A stretch of 64,000 bases of DNA, taken from assembly GCF_008367235.1 (NCBI RefSeq), contig NZ_VTZS01000004.1, positions 434,001 through 498,000 of the forward strand, read 5' to 3'. A program made the translations under genes and the position numbers. Numbering within the stretch: position 1 is the stretch's first letter; each line of letters begins with the position of its first letter. Below are positions 35,365 to 44,035 of the stretch, piece by piece. The stretch is from Pareuzebyella sediminis (GTDB lineage Bacteria > Bacteroidota > Bacteroidia > Flavobacteriales > Flavobacteriaceae). Below the pieces are notes generated by a model. It made no database searches and had not been told where the DNA came from. It worked only from the letters and a program-made list of their open reading frames with translations.

Positions 35365-35798
35365 GAGTCCGAAGTATTTTTATACTGGGGTATTCTCCTG
35401 AGACAAAACCTGTTATTCTAATATACTTTTTCGGGTTACGGCAAAAGATTTAGCCGCGCAACTTTTCGGAAAGAAAGAGCTTTCAATGAACTACATAGAA
35501 TGCCATAACTGATAGTGTACTTAGTCGATATGAATTCATGCCTGAAATTTGTTTTAGTCAAAAGCGAAATTCCTATGGGTTGAATAGCATGTACTAAACG
35601 TTCACTGCCCTATTGTTTCGTCTGGGCGACATCTTTCGAATAACTTATTTTCTATACGATTTATACACTATTTCTTACGAATGGTACAAATCTTCATTTT
35701 TTTGAAAGCCTGCTAAATTATCTTTAAAAAGAATACGTCAATCGAAATTCTACAATAGCGGTTTTAGAAGAATTCATTATAACTAAAGATAAACCATC

Positions 35799-38700
35799 AT
35801 GGCAAAGAAAAAAACATCCTCGACCAAATCTTCCTCAGGGAAAAAATTATCGAAAAAGCCCACCGCAAAAGAAAATGAAGTCAAGCGTACGAAAAGGACG
35901 GATCAGTTAAAAAAGACGAGGTATGTTACTGGTAAGAATGCAATCGTCGATGCCGTGACCAAAGCGTCTTTTCGAAGTAAAAAATCAATTGACGAAGCAA
36001 TAAAAAAATGTAAATACAAAGCTGTAGAACTTGCGCCTGCAGTAAAATTGATGTTTCGGGAGAGTGAGAACAAAGCCATAAAACTTTCAGAAGCATATGC
36101 AAAGAACGTGGGCGACCTAAAGGAACAGCGCGAATTTTTTCAAGGGGTGGCTCAAATGGAAAAAATGGAAAGGGCGGCTGTGATAAAGGGATATCGAAGA
36201 GCGAATCAAGGTCGGGGAGTCGTACACGCCATGAGCCAATTGCCTCGTCAACAAACTCGTACCTTAATGCGAGATTTTGTGCTTGACGAAAAGGGCAACA
36301 AAGATAAAGAGGGTTTAAAAGACGTACTGCATTGGCTACGGGATGCAGGGGCTCAAATGCGGAAGATTGAAGGTCACGACCCTGTTTTTCCTGATGGTGA
36401 AACCGATGATGCGGTAGTCGAATTCTTTGAAGATGTTGCCGATGCTATTGCGGATGCCGTTACGGCAATCGTGGACGGTTTGACCGATATTTTCGAAGAT
36501 TTAGTGGAAGCCTTCGAAGATGTGATAAATTGGGTTGTGGATGAAATTTCAAACTTGGCCAGGGCACTTTTCGAAGCGGGTAAGCAAATATGGGAAGTGC
36601 TCAAAGCGGCGGCCGAATACGGGTATCAAGTCGTTAAAAAATTTGTGGAGGCCATTAATCAAATTGGAAAAACATTGTTCGAAATAATGGAGGATGTTTT
36701 TGAGTTCGCCGCAGATATCTTAAAAGACGTACTTAGGGCTATTGATCAATTGGGGGAAATTCTGGCCGATTTGTTGAGTTGGTTAGCCACAAAGACCTAT
36801 GAATTTATAAAACGTGGCGTTGAGGCATTGATCGAAATCGGTAAGACTATCGGTAACATCTTATGGCAAGCTTTGCAGTTTGGAGCCACTTTAATTCGTA
36901 ATACGGTTCGTGCGCTTATCGAAATTGGTGAAACTATTGGGTCTATAATGGTTACATTAATTACCCGACCTAGAGATTTGGTTGAAGAAGTTACTCGTGC
37001 CTTTCGTGAATTGGGTAACTCATTGGCCGAAATAATTAATGAGACTGCTGCTGCAGCAGCTGATTTTGTCAACGAAGTCGCGCGCGCCGCAGCGCAAATC
37101 GGCACTACCTTGGGTGAGTTTGCCGATTTTATAATCGAAACTACGGCCGAACTGGCAACCAAGGTAGTTGACGGTCTGCTCTCCGCAGGAAGAACTTTTG
37201 TAGACCTTATTACTACTATTGCCACTAAAAGCGTGGCGGCGATACAAAAAGTGGTTCAAGCTGCTTTTGAATTAGGTAAGACCGTCGTCGGCTTTTTAAA
37301 AGACGTCTATGATTTAACTGTCGATTTGTTAGAAAAGACGATAGAGGCAATGTTCGCGATTGGAAGAACAATTCTTGAATTTACGCGGTCGATGATCGAA
37401 TTTACATATAGGGCCGCCGCGCGCTTGATTGAAGCTGCCATGAATGTAGGTGCTACAATTGCGGAAATGCTGGAGTCTGTGGCCGAAGCGACCTACTTCG
37501 TATTCCGAAAAATTGTGAATGGAATACTACAGGCCTTGGGTCCAGTGGGTGATATCTTTGAATGGTTGCTCGATCGCGGAGAAGCTCTTGCTTCCGAATT
37601 GTGGAGACAAACCGTTCTGGCTATTCGATTTGTTAAGGAAAGTGTCACGGAAGTCTTGGATTGGGCATTAGAACAGGTCGATGCCGTATTCGATAGAATA
37701 TTAGAAATTATAGAAGATATAGGAAGTCGTATTTCGGAGGTCATTGATTGGGCCATTTCTGCAGGGGAAACGGCCTTGGAACTTTTGGGAGAGGCCACCG
37801 AACGGGTAGGAAACTCAATAAATTATGTCTTGAACTACCTTGAAAACGATTTTATACCAGGTATCCGAAAATTTGTGGAAGGGGTATTGAATGCGGCCGA
37901 TAGAGTAAGGGAATTGGTATCTTGGATGGCGCAGAAGGCCTTGGAAGTAGTTCGTGAGGTTGTAGCAGGTGCTTTGGCCATCGGTGTGGCTCTCGCAGTA
38001 CTACTTGTAGAGGTAATGACACAGCCGAACCAGGCCTTGGACAACTTCATTCAAGCCGCACGAGATATTGGTCAAAGCTTAGAAAATATTTATCAGGCCG
38101 TCGTGGATGCCGGAGAGGAATTTCTCGATGAGGTTACGCAAACCTTGCTCGATATAGGAGAGAATGTTGTTTCTATGCTAGAAGCCGTGTTTGAAATCTC
38201 GACCGGAATTCTGGGTACGGTTATCGCCATCTTATTTGAAACTTTAGGAAGTTACCGTAGCTTGACGGCAGAGGAAATAGCAGACGGTCAGTTTGTATTT
38301 GGGAACGCTATCGACTGGGATAATATGGCCATTGCCCAAGAAGGCCCATTGAATGATGTGGTGTTCGGTATTCAGGATTTCTTCAATGATAATCCTGATT
38401 CAAGGGCCTTTGTAACCGGTAATCTTATCAATTTTGACGTGGACGATAATTTTAATAGGGGTACTCTGATACATGAGTTGACCCACATATGGCAAAACCA
38501 AAACATCGGGCCAGTTTATATGGCTCATTCCATCGCTGCCCAGACCGTGGGGTCAGGTTATAATTATGGTTATAATGAAGGAACTTCAGATATACCCATC
38601 AATATCCCAAATGCGTTTTATCAACCTACAGAGGTCGAAGACGCTTCCGGCACAACATTCATAACCACTTCTTTATTAGATGTGTCGCAAGGCTTCTATA

Positions 38701-38876
38701 CGGGCGAAGGCGGGGCCACTGTGCTGAGCAATAACAATACTATTGCCGATTTTAACGAGGAACAGCAAGGTCAAGTTTTAATGCAGTACTTTGTAAGGGC
38801 ACGTTTACTGGGTGAATCAGGTACGGATATTGAACCATTTCAAAAATACGTGGATGAAGTACAGGCAGCCGCATAA
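35799..38876 (+). CDS. Large helical-repeat protein with C-terminal HELTH metallopeptidase-like domain
   Basis: A 1,025-residue protein without signal peptide; I know of no named family covering the whole. Order: Lys/Ser-rich basic tail (1-40), helical domain (about 45-195), acidic linker (HDPVFPDGETDD), then tandem 29-residue amphipathic repeats (residues 256-574, 11 units; 724-810, 3 units) separated by less regular helices (575-723). The C-terminal domain has DSRAFVTGNLINF then TLIHELTHIWQNQN with HELTH at 892-896, close in pattern to the eCIS-core/DUF4157 domain. First gene of a coupled operon with a C25 peptidase, ACP and ketosynthase genes. A pore-forming, membrane-binding or scaffold role is conceivable but not shown. 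Confidence 0.75.
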   Translation: MAKKKTSSTKSSSGKKLSKKPTAKENEVKRTKRTDQLKKTRYVTGKNAIVDAVTKASFRSKKSIDEAIKKCKYKAVELAPAVKLMFRESENKAIKLSEAYAKNVGDLKEQREFFQGVAQMEKMERAAVIKGYRRANQGRGVVHAMSQLPRQQTRTLMRDFVLDEKGNKDKEGLKDVLHWLRDAGAQMRKIEGHDPVFPDGETDDAVVEFFEDVADAIADAVTAIVDGLTDIFEDLVEAFEDVINWVVDEISNLARALFEAGKQIWEVLKAAAEYGYQVVKKFVEAINQIGKTLFEIMEDVFEFAADILKDVLRAIDQLGEILADLLSWLATKTYEFIKRGVEALIEIGKTIGNILWQALQFGATLIRNTVRALIEIGETIGSIMVTLITRPRDLVEEVTRAFRELGNSLAEIINETAAAAADFVNEVARAAAQIGTTLGEFADFIIETTAELATKVVDGLLSAGRTFVDLITTIATKSVAAIQKVVQAAFELGKTVVGFLKDVYDLTVDLLEKTIEAMFAIGRTILEFTRSMIEFTYRAAARLIEAAMNVGATIAEMLESVAEATYFVFRKIVNGILQALGPVGDIFEWLLDRGEALASELWRQTVLAIRFVKESVTEVLDWALEQVDAVFDRILEIIEDIGSRISEVIDWAISAGETALELLGEATERVGNSINYVLNYLENDFIPGIRKFVEGVLNAADRVRELVSWMAQKALEVVREVVAGALAIGVALAVLLVEVMTQPNQALDNFIQAARDIGQSLENIYQAVVDAGEEFLDEVTQTLLDIGENVVSMLEAVFEISTGILGTVIAILFETLGSYRSLTAEEIADGQFVFGNAIDWDNMAIAQEGPLNDVVFGIQDFFNDNPDSRAFVTGNLINFDVDDNFNRGTLIHELTHIWQNQNIGPVYMAHSIAAQTVGSGYNYGYNEGTSDIPINIPNAFYQPTEVEDASGTTFITTSLLDVSQGFYTGEGGATVLSNNNTIADFNEEQQGQVLMQYFVRARLLGESGTDIEPFQKYVDEVQAAA
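36564..37520 (+). repeat. Eleven tandem 87-bp (29-residue) coding repeats
   Basis: Units start at residues 256, 285, 314, 343, 372, 401, 430, 459, 488, 517 and 546 of the large protein, each exactly 29 residues. Signature at unit start: A-x3-[IL]-G-x-[TS]-[IL], e.g. ALIEIGKTI, ALIEIGETI, AAFELGKTV, AMFAIGRTI. Conservation is at the protein level; the DNA copies have diverged, so this is an old duplication. 29 residues equal eight helical turns, which keeps one hydrophobic stripe in register. Confidence 0.85.
37968..38228 (+). repeat. Three further 87-bp (29-residue) coding repeats
   Basis: Residues 724-810 of the large protein: units beginning GALAIGVAL, AARDIGQSL and TLLDIGENV, spaced exactly 29 residues, in the same pattern as the first block. 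They end directly before the metallopeptidase-like domain. Confidence 0.75.
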
Positions 38877-39795
38877 AACGCTCTTACTTTGCGTGCCCAC
38901 ATTTTCTTCTGGCTCTCACCTGGAAGAAAATGTTCTGCACCTAAAGAAGGTCTATGAAAAATTTGTAAAAAGAGTAAATTTGGTAAGATATGGTACCACC
39001 TATGCTTTGGAGACTATCAAAATACAACATGTATCGGAAGACGCTATATTAATTTTAGGGAATGCAAGGCGTCACCCGAAAACTGCCTGTAACGCTCCGT
39101 TTATTATAAAAGGAAGTAAAAAGATACCTATAGGATGGCTACCGTTTAGAAATGCTGAAGATATTTTAAGGTTTTCCAATACCTTGGAAAGAGTACATAG
39201 CCGAGAACAGGATGATTGTGTAGTTGCCCTTTTATCACAAAGACATCCAAGATTTACGAGGTTGGTGCACCGTATGGAGCACATTTTAGATAAAAGGGCA
39301 GTTCCCTTACGATGGAGCAGTGATGTTATTCTAAGGGAAGATGTCGTAAACGGTTTGGAAGAGGGGGTAGGCCTAGCCGCTTATTTTGGTCATGGACGCC
39401 CCATCGGATGGGTAGGATACTACGGTTTTCGTGCCCATCATTTTACAGAAAATACAAGAGAACCCATAGGTGGATTACTTTCACTATGCTGCAAAACAGC
39501 AAGTCGGAAAAACACAAAACTCTCTTTTTGTGAAGAGTTGGTCCTGAACCAAAAATGTGCAGCAACTTTTGGTGCTGTCGATAGCACCTTACATACTGAC
39601 AACACTCGTTGGTCCGTTGGCCTTTGTAGTGCCTTATTGAAAGGTGCTAGATCTATAGGTGATCTTGTGGTAGAAGCAATGCCGCAAAATAAAACGGCCT
39701 TTGCTTCCTATCGACTGATCGGGGATCCTTTGGCCCCTATTTATAGTACTTCAAAGGTTTCGACCCATGTACAACAAATAAAAACATATTCATGA
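38854..39795 (+). CDS. C25 (gingipain-like, caspase-fold) cysteine peptidase, no signal peptide
   Basis: A 313-residue protein matching the catalytic half of clan CD family C25. Candidate His in AAYFGHGRPIGW (residue 180) and nucleophile in LLSLCCKTAS (Cys 212 or 213), 32-33 residues apart as in gingipains. The C-terminal hallmarks are LSFCEELVLNQKCAATFGAV and SYRLIGDPLAPIY (the GDP end motif). It has no signal peptide or T9SS sorting domain, so it should act inside the cell, unlike gingipains. Start chosen at ATG 38854 (23-nt overlap with the upstream gene); an ATG at 38812 is an alternative. Stop overlaps the ACP start by 4 nt. Possible substrate: the large repeat protein. Confidence 0.75.
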   Translation: MKYRQPHKTLLLCVPTFSSGSHLEENVLHLKKVYEKFVKRVNLVRYGTTYALETIKIQHVSEDAILILGNARRHPKTACNAPFIIKGSKKIPIGWLPFRNAEDILRFSNTLERVHSREQDDCVVALLSQRHPRFTRLVHRMEHILDKRAVPLRWSSDVILREDVVNGLEEGVGLAAYFGHGRPIGWVGYYGFRAHHFTENTREPIGGLLSLCCKTASRKNTKLSFCEELVLNQKCAATFGAVDSTLHTDNTRWSVGLCSALLKGARSIGDLVVEAMPQNKTAFASYRLIGDPLAPIYSTSKVSTHVQQIKTYS

Positions 39796-40031
39796 AACAG
39801 AACATTCTAACTAATCTACTGCGTCATTTTTCAGAAGTTAAACCGAAGATGAAGATTGAATCGAACGACGATCGTTTTAAAGATGATTTGGGTGTAGACT
39901 CCCTCGATATGGCAGAATTTATTGCGAGAGTAGAACAAGACTACCGGATAGAAATTCCTGATAAGGACTGGCCTAAAATTGCTACCATGGGACTTCTTGT
40001 TGATTATATCGATCATGCAGCGACAATCTGA
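39792..40031 (+). CDS. Acyl carrier protein
   Basis: A 79-residue acidic helical protein with the phosphopantetheine site D-S-L in DLGVDSLDMAEFIARVEQDY (Ser near residue 37), as in AcpP. C-terminal IATMGLLVDYIDHA fits helix 4. It would need a phosphopantetheinyl transferase from elsewhere. It is not the housekeeping acpP, whose usual fab neighbours are missing. Coupled by overlap to the peptidase gene (4 nt) and the ketosynthase gene (17 nt), so it serves the operon's ketosynthase. Confidence 0.88.
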   Translation: MKQNILTNLLRHFSEVKPKMKIESNDDRFKDDLGVDSLDMAEFIARVEQDYRIEIPDKDWPKIATMGLLVDYIDHAATI

Positions 40032-41163
40032 ATTAATAGCAATTACCGGTATGGGCGTTGTTTGCTCAATCGCCGACACTATTGAGGATTTTTGGCAGGC
40101 CTTAATTTCAAAACGATGCGGTATTCGCGAGTGGGAAGATCTAAGGACTTTAAATTTTAAATATACGTACGCACATAGAATCTCTGATGTAGAGTGTGAT
40201 CCGCTTTGGCGGGGATTCGAACTTGCCAAAAAAACCATTTCACAAGCACTTCAACAAGCAAGTCCCAATTCTAAAAGTCGTATTGGGCTATTTCTCGGAA
40301 CGACCATGGGTGAGAGTGCAGCATTTGAAGCCATAGCCGAGGGAAACCGAGATATTGCTCCACATGACTATACCGGTGATGGAATTTGCCGGAAACTTCG
40401 AAAACATTTTCCTCAAATCATAATGCACCGATGCTTCGCCACGGCATGTGCCGCAGGCAATTATGCGTTAAAAGCGGCACGCCAAGCGTTGATAACCGGG
40501 GATATTGATATTGCTATAGCTGGTGGGGTCGATCCCTTTTCCAAAATTGCCATGACAGGTTTTAGTCGGGCTAGGGCCATGTCTCCATCGGGATTGTGTC
40601 GCCCTTTCTCTGCTGATAGGGACGGTATGGTATTGGGCGAAGGGGCGGGTTTTTTGGTTTTGGAACGCGTCGAGGGAGCGGCTCCTAGTTCAAGAGTCTT
40701 GGCTACCCTTGATGGCTGTGCCTTGACGTGTGATGCCTTTCATCCCACGGCACCTCGACCTGATTCGGCTGGTATTGTTCAATGCTTCTATCAACTTTCG
40801 ACTTTGACAAGTACTGATTTTAATTCTATCGATTGGGTATGCTCGCATGGTACGGGCACCAAACTCTCCGATACTTCCGAAGCTCGGGCCATTGGCAAAA
40901 CCTTTCAGGAGAAAATCCCTTGGGTCTCGAGTATAAAGGCCCATATCGGACACACTCTTGGTGCGGCAACAGCCATTGAAGCCATTGTTTGTGTTCTTTC
41001 CATTATTAATGAAAAAATACCTCCAACGGTGAATACGGAATCTTCAGATTTAGGACTTGAAATTCCTAGCACCCCCATCTCTCGACCGATCAATAGGGTA
41101 CTAAACTGTGGCTATGCTTTTGGGGGACTTAATTCCATAACCCAATTTTCGAAATGCAGGTAA
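40015..41163 (+). CDS. Beta-ketoacyl-ACP synthase (KAS II-like)
   Basis: A 382-residue condensing enzyme with a complete active site: nucleophile Cys in CFATACAAGNYALKAA, His in VCSHGTGTKLSD, and Lys and His in SSIKAHIGHTLGAATAIE. Other family marks: GLFLGTTMGES, RPFSADRDGMVLGEGAG, LNCGYAFGGLNS at the end. It should extend acyl chains on the ACP encoded just upstream. Start is the ATG at 40015 inside the ACP gene; the frame is open upstream to a TTG at 39979 but the N-terminal SELIAITGMGVVC fits the ATG. No reductase or dehydratase genes accompany it. Confidence 0.88.
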   Translation: MQRQSELIAITGMGVVCSIADTIEDFWQALISKRCGIREWEDLRTLNFKYTYAHRISDVECDPLWRGFELAKKTISQALQQASPNSKSRIGLFLGTTMGESAAFEAIAEGNRDIAPHDYTGDGICRKLRKHFPQIIMHRCFATACAAGNYALKAARQALITGDIDIAIAGGVDPFSKIAMTGFSRARAMSPSGLCRPFSADRDGMVLGEGAGFLVLERVEGAAPSSRVLATLDGCALTCDAFHPTAPRPDSAGIVQCFYQLSTLTSTDFNSIDWVCSHGTGTKLSDTSEARAIGKTFQEKIPWVSSIKAHIGHTLGAATAIEAIVCVLSIINEKIPPTVNTESSDLGLEIPSTPISRPINRVLNCGYAFGGLNSITQFSKCR

Positions 41164-41594
41164 ATTGGAAGACATACAAAATTACGGGAGAGAACGAAGA
41201 GGGTATTGCAGAGTTATTTGCCGAGTATGTTAGGAAAGAACAGCTTCAGTTTCATGGGGTACGAAGTGCCTTATACCTGCTCACCAACGCAGCAGGCAGT
41301 GATTCATCGATTAAATTTTGGGGCAATGCCCTAGAGCACAGCCCGCGTTTTGCAAACCCAAATATTTTTCCATGGACCTTGGCCAATGCGACAGCCGGTT
41401 ATCTGGCTCGCCAATTTTCTATTGAAGGGCCAAACTACACACTGGTCTCCAGTATTTTGGATGTTAATGACATACTGGAAATATACGAGCTGGAGAAAGC
41501 AGAACTTCAGCTTGAATCGGCCATGTTGATTGTTTGGGAATGCCAAGAAGAAAACGCATTAACGGTAAATGTGCAATTTGGATACTTTGGATAA
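41154..41594 (+). CDS. Short ketosynthase-like protein without catalytic cysteine
   Basis: A 146-residue protein overlapping the KAS gene by 10 nt. It resembles the central part of a KAS N-terminal domain: FANPNIFPWTLANATAGYLA and FSIEGPNYTLVSSILDVND correspond to the P-x-x-L-x-N and GP-x-x-T-V-S strand before the nucleophile, but no Cys occupies the nucleophile position (the only Cys is in VWECQ). It looks like a degenerate partner of the chain-length-factor type that pairs with the adjacent ketosynthase. The family is not one I can name. Confidence 0.65.
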   Translation: MQVNWKTYKITGENEEGIAELFAEYVRKEQLQFHGVRSALYLLTNAAGSDSSIKFWGNALEHSPRFANPNIFPWTLANATAGYLARQFSIEGPNYTLVSSILDVNDILEIYELEKAELQLESAMLIVWECQEENALTVNVQFGYFG

Positions 41595-41750
41595 TGAGTC
41601 TTTCCGTTTATCGATCAATTCTGATAAAGAATACTCTTAGAAGGGTAAGACCCTGAGCTTTAAAAAGGGAATGTTTTTGTTAGTTCAAAAAGGGAATAGA
41701 ATATAAAAGGCCTTAGAACGTATTAGTATCCAAAGCCTTTAAACTATTTG

Positions 41751-41824
41751 TGATCGCGGAAGGATTCGAACCTTCGACCGTCTGCTTAGAAGGCAGATGC
41801 TCTATCCAGCTGAGCTACGCGACC
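41751..41824 (-). tRNA. tRNA-Arg (anticodon TCT)
   Basis: A 74-nt cloverleaf. Acceptor stem GGTCGCG pairs with CGCGATC (one G-U), discriminator A. D arm AGCTCAGCTGGATAGAGCA, anticodon stem TCTGC/GCAGA with loop CTTCTAA giving anticodon TCT, and T arm with GGTTCGAATCC. CCA is not encoded. It reads AGA codons. Confidence 0.95.
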
Positions 41825-41941
41825 CGTTTTTCAAATGTGCGTGCAAACTTACTAAAAATTCTAGATTCCGTTAAAGTAAAAACAATCAAAGTTTTTGGAC
41901 CAAAAGGTGGAATGCCCCATCTGTAAATTAATGTTATGATA

Positions 41942-44029
41942 CTATGTCGCATCTATCAGTAATTCAAGGAGTTGAATAGCCGTTTTGGTAAGTTTCGTTC
42001 CTGGTCCGAATATCGCGGTAACTCCTTTCTCAAATAAGAATTGGTAATCGTTTTTGGGAATGACCCCTCCAACGATAACCATGATATCTTCCCTACCATA
42101 GTCTTTTAGTTTTCTGATAACTTGAGGCACCAGCGTTTTATGCCCTCCTGCCAAAGATGAGATCCCCAGCATATGTACATCATTTTCAATAGCCTGTTTT
42201 GCTACCTCGCCAGGCGTCTGAAAGAGGGGGCCTATATCGACGTCAAACCCCATGTCGGCAAAGGCCGTAGCGACTACTTTTGCTCCCCGATCATGGCCGT
42301 CCTGACCCATTTTGGCTACTAAAATACGGGGTCTTCGTCCCGCTTTTTCGGCAAAGCGATCTGACAGTTCGCCTGCCCTTGTAAAATCCTCGTCCTTTCC
42401 TGCCTCTTTGGAATACACTCCCGATATGGTTTGAATTTTGGCTTGGTGCCTGCCGAAAACGTTTTCCAGGGCACTGCTTATCTCTCCTAAAGTGGCCCTG
42501 TGTCTTGCGGCTTCTATTGCTAAAGCTAGTAAATTTTCATCAGCCTTAGTTTTGTATTTTTCAACACTATCAATCTTTTTCTTTGCTGCTAACCTAAGTT
42601 TTTCAAGGGACGATGTAACGGCTTTTGAATCTCGATTTTCTTTGATAGTTATCAATTGGTGTATTTGGTGGCTCCTGACCAGATCGTTGTCCACTTCCAG
42701 AAGTTGTAGTTCTTCTTCGTTATCCGGAGGGTATTTATTAACACCAATGATGATATCATTTCCACTGTCGATTCTGGCCTGTCTTTTAGCAGCGGCCTCC
42801 TCAATACGCATTTTTGGCAGGCCGGCTTCGATGGCCTTCGTCATTCCGCCTAAATTCTCGACTTCTTCGATCAGCTTCCACGAATTATGTATCAGGTCCT
42901 CGGTCAATTTTTCTACATAGTGACTACCCGCCCATGGATCGACAGTCTTCGTGATCTTGGTTTCCTCCCTTAAAAATAATTGTGTTTCTCTGGCTATTCG
43001 GGCCGAAAAGTCTGAGGGTAGGGCGATCGCCTCATCCAAGGCATTTGTGTGTAAGCTCTGGGTGCCTCCGAATACGGCTGCCATGGCTTCAATACTAGTT
43101 CGGGCGACATTGTTGAAAGGGTCTTGTTCCGTTAGGCTCCAGCCGCTTGTCTGGCAATGGGCACGTAAAGACATCGACTTTTCGTTTTGGGGCTTAAACC
43201 GTTTGACCAATTTTGCCCAAAGGATGCGACCGGCACGAAGTTTGGCAATTTCTAGGAAATGGTTCATGCCTATTCCCCAAAAAAAGGAAAGTCTCGGTGC
43301 AAAACTATCAATGGCAAGCCCCGCCTCAAGGCCGGTTTTAATGTATTCCAATCCATCGGCTAAAGTATATGCGAGTTCAAGTTCTGCAGTTGCGCCAGCT
43401 TCGTGCATATGATAGCCCGATATACTGATACTGTTGAATTTTGGCATGTTTTGACTTGTAAACCTGAAAATCTCGGAAACAAGCAACATCGAAGGTCTTG
43501 GAGGATAGATATAGGTGTTGCGCACCATAAATTCTTTTAAAATGTCATTTTGAATGGTGCCTGAAAGCTGTTCCATGGAGACTCCCTGTTCTTGTGCAGC
43601 CACAATATAAAAAGCCATGGTCGGTAGTACCGCGCCGTTCATGGTCATCGAAACCGATATTTCGTCGAGGGGTATTCCCTCAAACAGTATTTTCATATCC
43701 TCTACGGTATCTACGGCTACACCAGCCTTGCCCACATCCCCGACGACGCGAGTGTGGTCACTGTCATACCCTCTATGGGTAGGTAAATCGAATGCTACAG
43801 AAAGCCCTTTTTGACCCGCTTTTAAATTTCTGCGATAAAAAGCATTACTCTCTTTAGCGGTAGAAAATCCGGCATACTGTCGTATGGTCCATGGCTTTTG
43901 AACGTACATGGTAGAATAGGGACCCCTTAAAAATGGGGGTATGCCGGCAGCAAAATCCTCGTGCTGAAATTTTTTCCGTTCAACTGGGCTATTTCGGTGG
44001 AGTGCTATGTGGTTGAGGTTTTTTCGCAT
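41942..44029 (-). CDS. mutB: Methylmalonyl-CoA mutase, large subunit
   Basis: Adenosylcobalamin-dependent mutase (succinyl-CoA / (R)-methylmalonyl-CoA), 695 residues, cytoplasmic. Substrate barrel: [50 protein letters not shown]. The C-terminal B12 domain carries [20 protein letters not shown] (D-x-H-x2-G, base-off cobalamin binding) and [13 protein letters not shown]. Forms a heterodimer with the small subunit encoded 6 nt upstream on the same strand. Typical of flavobacterial propionate and branched-chain amino-acid catabolism. Confidence 0.96.
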   Translation of the reverse strand: MRKNLNHIALHRNSPVERKKFQHEDFAAGIPPFLRGPYSTMYVQKPWTIRQYAGFSTAKESNAFYRRNLKAGQKGLSVAFDLPTHRGYDSDHTRVVGDVGKAGVAVDTVEDMKILFEGIPLDEISVSMTMNGAVLPTMAFYIVAAQEQGVSMEQLSGTIQNDILKEFMVRNTYIYPPRPSMLLVSEIFRFTSQNMPKFNSISISGYHMHEAGATAELELAYTLADGLEYIKTGLEAGLAIDSFAPRLSFFWGIGMNHFLEIAKLRAGRILWAKLVKRFKPQNEKSMSLRAHCQTSGWSLTEQDPFNNVARTSIEAMAAVFGGTQSLHTNALDEAIALPSDFSARIARETQLFLREETKITKTVDPWAGSHYVEKLTEDLIHNSWKLIEEVENLGGMTKAIEAGLPKMRIEEAAAKRQARIDSGNDIIIGVNKYPPDNEEELQLLEVDNDLVRSHQIHQLITIKENRDSKAVTSSLEKLRLAAKKKIDSVEKYKTKADENLLALAIEAARHRATLGEISSALENVFGRHQAKIQTISGVYSKEAGKDEDFTRAGELSDRFAEKAGRRPRILVAKMGQDGHDRGAKVVATAFADMGFDVDIGPLFQTPGEVAKQAIENDVHMLGISSLAGGHKTLVPQVIRKLKDYGREDIMVIVGGVIPKNDYQFLFEKGVTAIFGPGTKLTKTAIQLLELLIDAT

Positions 44030-44035
44030 CGTATA

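Larger units (their letters stand above)
35292..35798. other. Intergenic region of about 500 bp between divergent operons
   Basis: Contains the operator and promoter of the minus-strand operon at its left edge. The remainder is AT-rich with no convincing gene, RNA or repeat. A weak TAnnTTTN-like element (TATCTTTA, 35719-35726) precedes the 35799 gene. Confidence 0.5.

Noticed and set aside
35702-35726. TTG-N14-TATCTTTA considered as a promoter of the repeat-protein operon
   Set aside because: The spacer is too short and the -7 match imperfect; the true promoter was not identified.
36564-38228. 87-bp periodic DNA considered as a CRISPR array or minisatellite
   Set aside because: Units are diverged coding repeats with conservation at protein level only; no identical repeats or spacers.
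35799-38876. Assigning the large repeat protein to a complete contractile injection system
   Set aside because: Only the C-terminal domain is eCIS-core-like; no structural injection genes occur in the window.
41704-41740. AAAGGC / GCCTTT inverted repeat downstream of the tRNA gene considered as its terminator
   Set aside because: The stem is only about six pairs with a loop over 20 nt and a weak T-tract.
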